Below are positions 11,336-24,768 of a stretch of DNA of 61,927 bases, one piece after another. How positions within the stretch are numbered: the stretch's first letter is position 1; each line of letters starts with the position of its first letter. The notes below the pieces were generated by a model. The model did not search any database and was not told where the DNA came from. It was given only the letters and a program-made list of their open reading frames with translations. Position numbers and translations under genes: made by a program. This DNA comes from Cladosporium sp. IMV 00045 (taxonomy: Eukaryota > Ascomycota > Dothideomycetes > Cladosporiales > Cladosporiaceae), in assembly GCA_001931905.2 (NCBI GenBank), contig MSJI02000568.1, forward strand, positions 1 through 61,927, read 5' to 3'.

Positions 11336-14300
11336 CTAGTCCATTTTCGCATGTGAGTCGTCGGGCAGCGTGATTTCCACAGCCGGCGGGTCGCTGCTGC
11401 CGCTATGCATCATGCCGGCGTCTTCGAGGTGCAAGGCGTCGACGTGCGCGTCCGACGTATGCGGGCCAGAGTACATGGGGGCCTGCTGCGCGCCGACGGT
11501 GAAGTCTTCGTCGAGGTCGTTCCAGCCGGGGCTTGACTGCAAACTCGGCATTCTGTCGGCGTCGTTGTCGTCGAAGCCTCCGTCCGCTGCGTTGGAGTCG
11601 GCGTCGTTGTCGGCGTTTGCGGTTCGGTCCTCTACGCTATCAAGAAGCATCTCTGCGTCGGTATCAGCGGTGTTGTTCTGCGCGTCGAGGACGGCGAAGC
11701 CCCATGAGGTGTTTCCAAAGTTGCCATACTGTCTGTTGTTGAGGAGCGAGGGCTGCGCGTGCTCGTTGTCATCGTCCATGCTGATGGCCTCGTCATCATC
11801 GTTCGTCTCCCGACTCGTCAACCTCAGATTCCGCCCGGCTTGTTGGCCGGCTGAACCATTTCCATTTGCCTGGAGCGTGTTCTGACCCGGCTGTTGAAGG
11901 CCTTTGGATGCTCCGGCTCCTGCTCCGATTGAATTGCTCGACGATCCACGCAGGGTTGAGGAAGGATCGCCGAGACGGCCTTCCCCCGAATCGGACTCGT
12001 AGGATTCATCGGCACTGTTGTTCTGCTGTGGAGGGTTACGGAAGTCGTTGACAAGGTCTTGCAGGTATTGTGGGCCAAGTGGCTTGTCAGAGCGGCGACG
12101 GTAGAAGAGAAGGTATGCTGCGGCAGACTTGCGAGGCGAGTCGCCAAGCTTGCTGGTCATTGAGTCTAGAGAGCTGTCAGTCATGCCTTTTGCTATGAGG
12201 GCGGATTGAGAAGCAGCTTACCATTGTAATCGTACCACTGCCCATCGAAGAAGTTCTTCGCACAGGCAGTGTAGTGGCCACCACCAAGGCCTCCGAAGTG
12301 GTTGTCGACGGCAAAGAGGTCGTAGATGTACTTCTTACCATCCTCCTTCTGGCCGATCTTTTCAGTCAGGTCAAGACCTTCGATAGGGTAATCCACCAGG
12401 ACGTCGATCTTGTCTCTGAAGCTTCTCGTTCCGCCAAAGCGCTTCAGATGGACGACAACGATGTCAGGACAAGTCCAGATCTCGAGTGTCTTGGTCGCTT
12501 GGCGAAGCTCCTTGCAGCGGTTGCAGTACCATGCGTTGTCTTCCGAGAGCTTCTCGCGCTTTCCGGTTTCCATGAAGCAGTCCTCGAGGGTGATTCCATG
12601 CTTCTTTCGCAGCTCACGGCGGTTGCGCTTGGCTTCGGTCGCAGGATCATGAACGAAAGGCAGATGCTTGCCATCCTCGTCGGACAAGAAATGGCCACGA
12701 AGATCGCTGTCATCGTTGGGGTCACCACCGAAGACGCTGTCGAGAGCTTCAGGGTACCAGTCAAGGACAATACATTCTCCAAGCTTGATGTAGAATGTCT
12801 CATCGTCTTGCGCATCGGTGATGTTGGCAGAGCGTTGAGATTGCGGCGAGCCGAGTGCCGCACGAGCCCTAGCCTTCTTCATCTCTCTCTTCTCTTTCTT
12901 GCTGGGCTTCTTCTCCTTGTTCTTGCGAGTCTTGTTGCCCTTGAACTTGTTCTCCTTTCCATTTCCGCGTCGGCGCATGGTGAGAGGGTCTTCAGGGAGA
13001 TCGTCGTTACCGGTCTCGCTGGCCATGTCACCTGGAGGAGCGGGAGAGTCTTCCGTTGATTGCTGCACAGACATCTCTTCGTCCTCATCACTCTCTTCGT
13101 CCTCGTCGGCATTGCCGTCCGGGGATGACGGAGTTGCATTGCTTGTCTCGTCTGCCATGCTGGAATCTGTTGAAGAACGTCTGAGGTTGCGCTTGACACG
13201 GGCGTGCATGTTGCGAACGCTCTTCTCGTCGAATCCCGTAGTCCCGGTGCAGAACATGTTCTCGTGGCCTCTGGCGTAATTCAGAGTGAAAAGCTGGTCG
13301 CGAAGAGCTGCTGGGACTTCGTAGCTAGACTCAAAGAATCCGGTCGGAATCTTGGCACCCTTCTTCACATTACCCTCGCCACTGCCTCCATTAACTTGGC
13401 CGTTTGCCTGTGCATCTCCATTGCCACCCTCGACGGAAACAGAGACATATCCGTCTTCGGATGCGACAGAGTGGTCGCTCACTCGTGCCGTGTCATCTTG
13501 AGCAGTGTCGGCATCACCATTAGACTCAGCATTCTCCGTCTCAGGCGAGCCAGAACGCTCGTTCTTCACATCTTCGGTCAAGATCGAGCGGCTAGTGACT
13601 TGGGCAACAGTACGCAAGACTTTCTTGAGAACGCTGTTGTAGTCCTGAGCCTGGTCACGTTTGATAGTCACGTATTGCGGGTGCATCGTGACATCCCAGC
13701 CGTTGCCGAAACGGTTCTTCTTGCGGTGGAAAATTGGGACTGCGAAGTCCTCAGCCATCTCGGAGTCCATCTCAGGGATGTCTTCGGCCCTCTTTCCATA
13801 GGAGTAGCTGGAGTAGCCGCTAGATCTTTGAGGAGGTGGGATGTTCGTGGGGACGTCTGCAAGCTCGTAGACGAAGATGTAATCGTTGGCTTGAATGTTG
13901 GCCTCCGCTACGGTGGTTCGGTCGCTGAAATGCTTGTAGATCTTGTGGCTGTAGACCTCGACCATCCAAAGCTTATTCGCATCAACATTTTCATGCTTGG
14001 ATGCGATGATCTTCTTGATGTCCTTGACGGTCAGGTTCTTTTCAAGATCCAGGTTGTGATTCATTGGTGTTCCATTCAGCGGCACGAATGTGAAGTTGTG
14101 CATGATCGTGCTCTCGATGGGCAGCTGTAGGGTAAGGGAGGCAAAGGGGTCGAAGGTGACGCTGACTTTGTCGCAGACCGGGCATTCCATCGTGTTCTTG
14201 TAGAAGCCGCTGAAGAGATCCATGCACACGGATTCGTTCCGCTGGGCGTGATTTGAACGGTAGGTGTCACCGAGCTCCTTGATGTACTCGGGATCGGTCA

Positions 14301-16164
14301 CTCGCGCATCATCAGAGTCGGGATTCTCCAGGTACGGCTTCTTTTGAATTCTGTTCAGGTCCTCGTGGATAGAGTCGACCAGGTAGCTGAGGAACTCCTG
14401 GGAGTCCTGCTGGCCCCAACCGGAGAATACGGGGTTCTGTTGGCTCAGAGTCTTCTTGAAATTGTTAGGCGAGAAGGAAGAGCTCGCATTGTCCCCGTAG
14501 ATGCCGTTCAAGACCTCTGCGTACTTTTTGGCCATTATGCCGCCAGAGCCCAGGACGTTGCTGGCATTGATCTCCTCCTTGTACTTGTCTTGCAGAAAGT
14601 AGATGGCCAGTTCCTCCACGCTGCGAATGCACTGCAGTGCAGAGTTCATGTAGCAAGTGTTTCCGAGGTTCGACAAGCCGACGGTGCCTCTAGTCTTGCC
14701 ATCGCGCCTTCGGCTCCTAGTGATGATGGTGCCACTGGGTGCAGGGCTGGAACGACGTGAATTATTAGTAGAAGCAGGCTTCGACCCGTTTATCTTGCCA
14801 ATGGAGAGAATTTTCTTCTTCTGGTCAGACGAGTATTCGCCGCCTGCAGGACCACGAGTTTGCTCTTCGAGAATTAGAGTCTGGTTTTCAAAGAGAGAGA
14901 AAGTTTCGATGGTTGATGAGCCATTGTAATTAGGGTTAGCAGTCTGGTCCTTCATGTCGATAAGCTCAATGTCCTTTCCAATCTCCATCTTCTGCCAGTC
15001 GCTAGCATCAACGACCAGCTTTGTCCGCTCCGCTTGCCCGGGCGATGGCGATGTAGAGGGTGACAGAGGGGGTGAGGCAATTCCTGGTTGAGCATTGTCT
15101 GGCTCATCCACCGCAATGTTGGTAGGCTTGAGGACGCGCCAGATCTGCACTTTGTGGGAGATAGGAATGCCAGCAAAGTCCTTGACACGAGCCAGGAATT
15201 TCTGTCCCTTCTCTTGACGAGAAGAGACAACCATAAGAGCATCCTCGGGCTTCATCTGACCCCTGTGTTGGCGCTCGCGTTTCAGCCTGAGCTCTGTCAA
15301 TGAATTCTTGGCCTGCTCTTTTGTTTCGGGATCGTCCACTGATTGAGGAAATTTCCTGACGAGGAAGACGGGCGGGTCGAGCTCGTACACGACGTTCGTC
15401 ATGTTTGCACCCTCGGGTGCGGTGTCGTGCGCGTATCTCGTGATCTGCTTTTGTCCGGACGCAATTCCATACCAACTAAGGATCTTGCCCCAAGCATCAT
15501 CGGGCAAGACCTGAAAGTCCTCATCCATTGTCAACCCTTGTTTGAGAGGAATGTACTCATGTCCGTTGATGTCGTGCAGTATAGGCTCGTTGAAAGCGTC
15601 AGGGGTGACAATATCGGAGTTGTCGACCGGGCCAATGTCGCCTTCACGGGCAGTTTTGGAGTATTCGGTGCTGTTCTGGTTCTCTGACGTCCGTGAAAGA
15701 ACTCTTTCAAGCCATCGTGCAGACACCACATTACCCCGTTCACCGTGTTGTACAGGCTTCTGCGCCATTTGCATCACCTCTTGCACCTGTTCGTCCAGAC
15801 TTGGCACAGGTGCGCCACCGCGGATCTTCCACTCGTCTCCATCTCTGTCACCGTTGGCTGAATAGGGCGGTGGTTGTTCGTCCGACTGGAAGCTTGTCGC
15901 CGAGGTGTTTGTCGTCATTGTTCCAGGCGCGGATGTAGCAGCGCTGTTTGCGCCAGTATCTTGGTCGTACAGATCGGTTGAAGTACCAGCCATGGCAACG
16001 TCCTCATAAGAATCCTGCTGCTCTGCGCTGTTCTCGCTCTTTCCAGTACCCTCCATCTCTCCGGCACTCCTCTTTGCCGGGCTTGCTGCTCTCTGTATCT
16101 CAATCCTCTCGGCATCACCATCCGCCTTCACGGAGTTGTCCATGCCATTCTCGCTGCCAGACAT
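11336..16164 (-). CDS. Ubiquitin carboxyl-terminal hydrolase (UBP12/USP15 type)
   Basis: Exons 12222-16164 and 11336-12165 give 1590 residues from the first in-frame ATG. After an acidic, Ser-rich N-terminus comes a DUSP-like segment (VVSARWLERVLSRT). The catalytic domain opens with NLGNTCYMNS (nucleophile Cys). It carries zinc-ribbon pairs CPVC and CNRC, and closes with GGHYTAC (catalytic His) and QWYDYND, where the final Asp is created at the exon junction. A long insert splits the domain, as in this subfamily; it has acidic and Lys-rich patches. The C-terminal 280 residues are Asp/Ser/Asn-rich. The family removes ubiquitin from proteins. The true N-terminus is uncertain (see the entry at 16165). 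Confidence 0.93.
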
Positions 16165-16497
16165 ATCCACACTGCTCCCGCTGTCAATGGTGATCTCAGC
16201 AAATGCGCCGCTTGGGCTCTGTCCCGCAGGTGCAGCACCGGCACTCGCAACCTCCCCTAATACGTGAGGCGGCAACGCTCCGGCTCTGGGATTTGTCGAA
16301 GGTGACGCGCGACCTTCGACCGGACTTGGCGCTCCGCTCTGGGGTCGTGGAGAGGATGACTCGCGTTGGTGCTGTTCGTATGTGGCCTCGTCGAACTCTG
16401 CCGGCGGCTCACGGTCGGCTTGGGATAGGGATGCAAACGGCGCGAGCTTTCGCTTCTTGGGCGTGGACGAGGAAGCCGTGGTGAGCGGCAGACTGCT
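16165..16497 (-). other. In-frame upstream extension of the deubiquitinase lacking an ATG
   Basis: The frame of the hydrolase stays open for 111 codons above its first ATG, back to a TAG at 16498-16500. The translation is coding-like: Ser/Pro-rich, with a nuclear-signal-like STPKKRKLAPF. No ATG occurs on this strand between 16165 and about 16798. Either an upstream exon joins at the GTTGTAG just before position 16497, or translation starts at a near-cognate codon (CTG at 16491, TTG at 16275), or this is leader. Confidence 0.5.
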
Positions 16498-16500
16498 CTA

Positions 16501-17568
16501 CAACGGCGAGCAGCCCCGGATTCAGGTTTTTGCAAGGAATGTGTTGGTGATGGCGGAGCCGTGACGGGCTGGTGCGAAGGATCGGATGACGGGCTGAGGT
16601 GCCGGCGTGGGTGGTTTGTAGAAGTTTATTATTACGTGCTAGATCTGGGAATGACAGGCAGGTGATTGTGTCCGTTGGCCGGGTCCTGGGGAAAGGGTGC
16701 ACGAGTTGCTCCAGCAGTTCGTGAAAACGCTCTCTGACGTTTTGGTGACCAGCCGGGCGGTTTTAGCCTCAGGCACCAGTCGGTCGCTCTTGGCTTTCAC
16801 ATGCTCACATGCTCACATGCAGCTTCCCTTCTCTTCTTGGAGTAAATAAAAAAGGCTTAAAAGTACTTGCATTTTCTTGTCACATCATGTTTATCATATC
16901 AAATTTGAATTCACTGTCATATATACGTGATAGTCGAGTTTTTCGAGCCATATCAGTCCACTCTCATAGATTACTGAACGAACTTGATGGAGCCGTTGTC
17001 AGGTCTTGATTGCTTTTTCGTTGAAAATATGGCTCAAAACTCTGAGACCATGAGTCTATCATTTTGGGAGCTATGAAAATCTCGCTATGCTTCTCCGTAT
17101 ATCACCAATGACCAATCGCATAATTGCTAACAAATGAATACATGACCAACTTGATGATACTCGTTTGCACTCAATGTTGCTATCTACATGTACATTGTCC
17201 AATGTTACGACCTGACAGACACCGCGACAGGATAGAAAAATCTGACATGTAACCAAGCAACCTCTCTTCATAATGCAACTGCCGAAACCTTTGTTTCGAA
17301 TTACTTGAAGACATGTTTCTTATTAACATGCCTCCCGATGCCTTAGTCCAAGAACAACACCATACCACAGAAACGAAAGAGAGTTCCGCAGCCATCCGAG
17401 CCCGAACCATCTCTCAACCCCCTCAGAAATCGCTCTTCCTTCTCGAAATGACAGTTCGTCACTTCAACCGCAGACAAAGTCGACAAAACCCTCAGGCCAG
17501 CACCCCTCATGCCTACCCACGTTATCCATCCCACGATGTAGCAGTCCAAACACCCTTGCCATCCCACT
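16501..17568. repeat. Intergenic region with short tandem repeat
   Basis: No gene seen. Positions about 16798-16820 hold three tandem copies of the 8-mer CACATGCT. Downstream is AT-rich relative to the window. Confidence 0.4.
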
Positions 17569-18497
17569 CTAACCGCGCAACTCAGCCATCTCAACAACAA
17601 CCTTCGAAAGCAGCTCAAACATCAACTCCTTCGACGAATCGTCCGGATCCAACTGCCACATGAACTCCCCAATCGGATCAGCAGTCGCAGCAAAAGCCGC
17701 CAGCTCGCGACGGAGAAGACTCTCAGGATCCTCGCAACGCTTGAAAGCGTAGATGAGGCAGCGGCCGAGAAGCTCAGGGTCGTATTTGAGACGGTCGCGC
17801 AGCAGTAGCATGACGTGGAAGCACAGGTCGTCGATCTTGAGACGCTCGGCGAGGGCGTAGAGTTTGGTGAGGGTGAGGGAGTCGAGTGGATAGGGGGCTT
17901 CTTCTTCGTCTTCGGGCTCGGAATTGCCTGCGATGGATTGGTCGGCGAAGTCGCTGTCGTCGAGCTGTTTTCTGTAGTCGGCGCGTTGCTTTTTTGGGGG
18001 GGATGGGGACTCGGATTTTTTCCACGTTGCCGAGGACGGAATCTCCGAAGACGCTGGAGAGAAGCTGTAGTGGTTTTGCTGGACTTTCTCGCTGGTCGAC
18101 GTGATGTTGCCGGAATAGAGCCACTCCTGCACGCGTTCGCAGATTTCGACTTCTTCGTCGTCGAAGGAGAATGAGGACTTGGAGGGATCATGCTTGAGCT
18201 TGCGCTGGAAGTACAGGGATTTGCCGATGAGGAGGTTGCGGTGGGACTTAAATATCTTGATTCGATCGGCTGATCCGACGATGATGTCCAGGGTGTCGCT
18301 GGAGTAGAGGCCGTCCCTGGAGAAGATCTGTTAGTATTGGTCGGAGTGGAACTGGAACATTTTGCTTACATGTCGTCGAACTTCCTCTTCAGGGTTGGCT
18401 GCTTAGCGTCGCCGCCCAGTTCGCTTGAAGTAGACTCGCCCTTCGCCTTGCTCGGCCAAAGGGTGTGGATGAGGTTCGTTATGACCGGATGCTGCAT
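17569..18497 (-). CDS. BTB/POZ-domain protein
   Basis: Exons 18370-18497 and 17569-18316 give 291 residues. The splice creates the junction DDM-DGLYSSD. The BTB core follows: SSDTLDIIVGSADRIKIFKS, HRNLLIGKSLYF and EICERVQEWLYSGNI. An acidic, Ser/Pro/Lys-rich insert of about 60 residues comes next, then a helical C-terminal half (LTLTKLYALAERLKIDDLC) like the segment after the BTB in fungal members. Many fungal BTB proteins of this size are uncharacterised; some act as CUL3 adaptors, which is not shown here. The start was chosen because the longer upstream frame adds Cys-rich sequence without conservation signals. Confidence 0.85.
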
Positions 18498-18803
18498 ATT
18501 GGAGAAGGCGGGTTTGGTAGGAAGTGCAGGTAGGCTATTAAGTAGAGGTAAAAGGTAGGAGGGTAGCCACGACGTGTCGTGGCAGCGATGTATTAATGTA
18601 CCGCAAGCAGGTGGAGTGAATGCATTGTCAGGCACATCGCTCGGGCCGTTCATGACGCGAAGTACGAAAGTGCAAGTGAAACAGACGCAAAATGCAGTCA
18701 ACGATCAGAGACGTCCGTCATTAGCCGTACATTGAAGTACAGAAAGCAAGCATCGAAACCCTCGAGAAGTGAATATGAGACCGAACAATCGTCAGGTCAC
18801 GCA

Positions 18804-19619
18804 TCAAGCCGTTTTCTTCACGCCCTTCACAGCCGCCTGCCCTCCCATCGCAGCAACGATAGCTCTATAGGAATCCCACAAGATCCACAAAGGAATCCAG
18901 ACCCACAGAGTATTGAAGAAGAACAAATACAACCAGGTGAACATCCAATTAGACGTGTCCAGGTTCGGGCTGCCTGAAAGCCACTCGGGGCAGAAAGTCA
19001 TCCAACCGCCATAAAGCTCTCCGGTCGCGAGCACGATCATCCAGAAACTGGCATCCGGGCGGTTCTTCTTGATACCGTAGCAAATCCAGACGGCCATGGG
19101 TCCCGCGACGAAGACGGTCAAGAGCTCTAAGCTGATGACAGTCAGGTCGCTGCCGCCCCAGCGTTTGTCCGCCCTGGCATATTCCCTCCACAGCGCGCTC
19201 ATGGGCGACGTGCCGTAGTTTGCTCCGTAGACATTGTTTTGGTCGCCGAGGAAGAACACGTTTGGCGGGAGGTATTCGGAAGCGGCGACGCTGGCGTCAG
19301 CGAGTGTGCTGCTGCTGAGGAAGCAGTTGTAGAGGTAGCCGCCCTCCAAGATAAAGTGGATCAAGGCATCGGTGGAGTGCCAAATGAAGAGGAAGCGTGT
19401 CTTGTTGGACGCGGTTGATGGGAGTAGTTGGCGAGAGGCAGCGTAGCCGGCGACGAGGATGACGACGGTGGATATCAAGGACCAGACTGTCGTCAAGCTG
19501 ATGAGCTCGGGTTCTTCGATGGACGCCATTGGAGGCTTGATATTAAGGTGTGGATCTATATCTGCAAGTTTGAGTTGCGGAAGGATGCTTTGGCTCGAAA
19601 CTTGGAGATAGTGAGACAT
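18804..19619 (-). CDS. EBP-type sterol isomerase (EXPERA domain)
   Basis: An intronless frame of 271 residues; a second in-frame start at 19529 (MASIEEPEL) is equally plausible. The protein follows the emopamil-binding-protein pattern: several membrane helices, HFILEGGYLYN in the second, WREYARADKRW in the loop, and FNTLWVW near the end with the Asn and Trp three residues apart. In animals and plants EBP moves the sterol C8 double bond to C7 in the ER. Fungi normally use the unrelated ERG2 for that step, so the role here may be a side or specialised sterol or terpenoid isomerisation (inference). Confidence 0.85.
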   Translation of the reverse strand: MSHYLQVSSQSILPQLKLADIDPHLNIKPPMASIEEPELISLTTVWSLISTVVILVAGYAASRQLLPSTASNKTRFLFIWHSTDALIHFILEGGYLYNCFLSSSTLADASVAASEYLPPNVFFLGDQNNVYGANYGTSPMSALWREYARADKRWGGSDLTVISLELLTVFVAGPMAVWICYGIKKNRPDASFWMIVLATGELYGGWMTFCPEWLSGSPNLDTSNWMFTWLYLFFFNTLWVWIPLWILWDSYRAIVAAMGGQAAVKGVKKTA

Positions 19620-19783
19620 TTTGGGGACAGGGGTTCAAATGGGAGAACGTTTAGCCGGAATTGGATAGCAAAATGGCACAGGAAGTTTTGAGAACACATC
19701 AATTGGAATCAAAGCAATGATCGTATCTACAGTTCGTGCAAGCTCTCAGCTCGTTGCATCTATCTGGCTATCTATGCAGGAGT

Positions 19784-21845
<2,062 letters not shown>

Positions 21846-22582
21846 CTACACACAATCTCGATGCCTTCCGGCCTTGGGGCAAATGACTCGCAGTCTGGTC
21901 GACGGTATGGCGAGCGCGTCGCTGGTGTGCTGCGGCATACATGATGCGGCAGGGAGCTTCAGCGTCAGACAAGGATGCCCGCAGGCCAAGGCTCAGCGCC
22001 AGAGAACGACGGCTTTGGAGATCGCCGGTCGGTCGTTCTCTCGGCCCACAACCTACTGCGACCTAGGATCGTGGAAACATGTTCGAGCTCCACTCTCACT
22101 CCACTTCCCCGTGGCGAAACCTGGAGTGAGATGGGGAAGTGGAGAGATATCGAGTTGATTGACTTTAGCGCGACATGAGTTCGATCAACGTTATCTCGAC
22201 CACCGTTCGGAAGACTACATGCGGTGTATCAGGAATGTCAAAATATTCTTCCGTCTCAAACACTCCGATGTATATACTTGATGACCTGCGTGCAGCTGTC
22301 ACGTTTAGTGAGCACACGAACTCGCTCATCTGTCTTGCTTTTGCTACTGCTCAAACGGCACTTTCGCCTATTCTGGACAAGCACCAATGGCTCGTATCGT
22401 TCTCTCATGACTATTCGCTACTTTCCACAATGTTACAAACAGCTCCTTTAACCGAGTGGACATCGCTCCCGTCTGCAGCACGCGGCAGCGGGGAACCTGG
22501 AACATCCTCATAGCAACAGAGGCACTGGAATGCCTCGGCGCCGGGAACGGTATAGGCAGTAAGCTGAGCGTCCAGGGCATCA

Positions 22583-23423
22583 GAGCATACCACAGTGCCG
22601 TCTGACGAAGGGGAATAGTCCTGCCGATGTTGAGAAGCACCTACGACCCGAAAAGCAAGCATCTCGCTCGAAAGGAGACACAAACACGGCACAAGACTCA
22701 TTAAAAGGCGTCGTCGCTTGAACGCTTTCGAAACGCTCTCGTCGAATTCCAGAACTGGCTTGTACAACCGGGCATGTCGCTTCCCGTGCGTGAGCATACG
22801 CGGAAATAGCAGTGCATTGCATCAAACAACGCCACGTGAGATGATCATCTCCTGAGGCGATAACCTCCTCAATCTCCTGCAGGATCCGACATTGTTGTAA
22901 CTGTTGGGCGAGTTCCACGCGCGGCCATGCTTGCATCCAGTCCAGGGTACCCGCATCCGGTCAATGCCCTTTGTCCGACATTGCTACGCCGAGCGCTACC
23001 AGCTGGTCCAGAACGTGCTGCGCGCCCGGTCAGCACAATCGAGAGCATCGATTCTTGAACGATGACAATCCTTCAGGATAGTTGAAGGTTCAGACCTTCC
23101 TCGAGTTGTCATAGTACCTGTCGGCCAGCGGCGGCAACACGCATGCTACCTCGAATCCCACCTCGCTGACGAACCGCACGACGGCAAGACCTGCTTTTCG
23201 CAAACGCGTACCACCGAGCTGTCCAATCGCGTATTCCTGACCCAATTGCCGCTCACTCAGACCTGCTAGGATATCGCCGGCTGCCAGCTTTCTCCACTTG
23301 TGCGAGGAGGACTGATCGTTGAGGTCGTCGACGCTTCGGCGTGTCGTTATACCGCCTTGGAACCCCTGGTATAACTGCGTCTTGGTTGCCCAGAAGTGGT
23401 CGCCCGAATCACCATCGTTCTTC
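22583..23423 (-). pseudogene. Relic coding sequence between glycerol kinase and aquaglyceroporin
   Basis: From 23423, just after a TTAGCAG acceptor-like site, to a TGA at 23090-23092 the frame is open for about 110 codons with coding-like codon choice but no ATG. A possible 71-nt intron (GTCTGA to CGCAG) then leads to HVLDQLVALGVAMSDKGH, an in-frame TGA at 22961-22963, and a continuation in the same frame (LDWMQAWPRVELAQQLQQ). That TGA would be CGA before a single C-to-T change. Any 5' exons would have to lie inside the aquaglyceroporin gene, so the gene appears truncated and broken. I do not recognise the family. Confidence 0.35.
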
Positions 23424-23461
23424 CTGCTAACTTTTCACTTCCTTAGACACCGTTGTATGAG

Positions 23462-24768
23462 ATGGATATCTCCAAGACAGACCCAGCGGTAGACCCAGTC
23501 GACATCCACGTGAGCCATGTGGAACACAAGCGATCTGATTCGAACGAGACGAACGGAGTGTCGTCGATCTTCGCTGAGACCGGTCCGACCATCGATCGCA
23601 GCAAGACCAGAGAAGCCTTCACGAAAGCAAAGTCGTCGAACCCTGGTTTGACATGGCCGCGGATCAGACATCTCTGTCGTGAACCTTTCTCCGAGTTCCT
23701 GGGAACGTTCATCCTGATCATGTTCGGCGACGGCGTGGTTGCGCAGGTCGTTCTCAGCAATGGCGAGAAAGGAGACTACCAGTCAATCTCATGGGGCTGG
23801 GTGAGTACTAGTGATATACTTCCACATCAATGCCTGGAAGGGTTCGCTGATTGCATTCCTAATAGGGAATCGGTGTCATGCTAGGCGTGTACGCATCAGG
23901 CATCTCCGGCGCTCACATCAACCCAGCCGTCACGTTTGCCAACTGCGTCTTCCGCAAGTTCCCATGGCGGAAATTCCCCATCTACGCCGTTGCACAAGTC
24001 CTCGGAGCAATGTGTGCGTCGGGTGTCGTCTATGCCAACTACAAGTCAGCGATCGACACTTTCGAAGGAGGCGTTGGCATTCGTACCGTCCCTGGCTACT
24101 CGCTCAATGCTAGTGCTGGCATCTTCTGCACCTACCCGGCGGAGTTCATGACCAAGACTGGACAGTTCTTCTCGGAGTTCATCGCCAGTGCACTGCTGAT
24201 GTTCATGATCTATGCGTTGAAAGATGATGGCAACATTGGCGCGGGTCCATTGACACCACTGGGCTTGTTCTTCACCATCTTCGGCATTGGTGCATGTTTC
24301 GGATGGGAGACTGGTAAGTGAGGATCCAATCAATCTGTCCAAACCCCTCTCTTTGACAATGATCTTGATAGGCTATGCGATCAACCTCGCTCGTGACTTC
24401 GGCCCTCGCTTGATGTCCTATTTCCTTGGTAAGCCTCACCAAAGCCGACAGTGCTGGGCATGTATGCTGACCTCAATTAGGATACGGCCACAACGTCTGG
24501 GCCGCTGGCAACTACTATTTTTGGGTAAGCTCCATCCCAAAGATATAATGCCGCTCGTCGCTGACAAGTCCAGGTCCCAATGGTGTCTCCATTCCTCGGG
24601 TGCACTTTCGGTGGCTTCTTATACGATATACTTCTCTTCACGGGCGAAAGTCCAGTCAACACGCCCTACATTGGCTTGTATCGCTTCATTCCAGGCATGC
24701 GGCACAGCTTTGATGGTATCAAGTGGGACCCTGAGAGTATGAAGAAGCAGCAGGACAGTGCTGTCTGA
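23462..24768 (+). CDS. Aquaglyceroporin (MIP family glycerol channel)
   Basis: Exons 23462-23800, 23866-24313, 24372-24428, 24481-24524 and 24574-24768 give 360 residues. A hydrophilic N-terminus of about 75 residues precedes six membrane helices. The first pore motif is SGAHINPAVTF. The second, rebuilt across intron 2, is NLARDFGPR, so the usual NPA is NLA; yeast Fps1 also has NLA there. The Asp after the second motif and the GPR sequence are typical of glycerol-conducting members. It probably carries glycerol across the plasma membrane. Its divergent neighbour is glycerol kinase, giving uptake plus activation. The TTG at 23453 is not the start; the ATG at 23462 is. Confidence 0.93.

Noticed and set aside
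12274..14130. Several long plus-strand frames across the deubiquitinase
   Set aside because: They are antisense shadows of a clearly coding exon with conserved motifs on the minus strand.
22411..22797. Minus-strand frame of 128 codons in the glycerol-gene interval
   Set aside because: Overlaps the relic frame in another phase, with no recognisable domain; not called separately.
23453..23461. Upstream TTG as aquaglyceroporin start
   Set aside because: The ATG at 23462 is in frame three codons later and is the normal fungal start.
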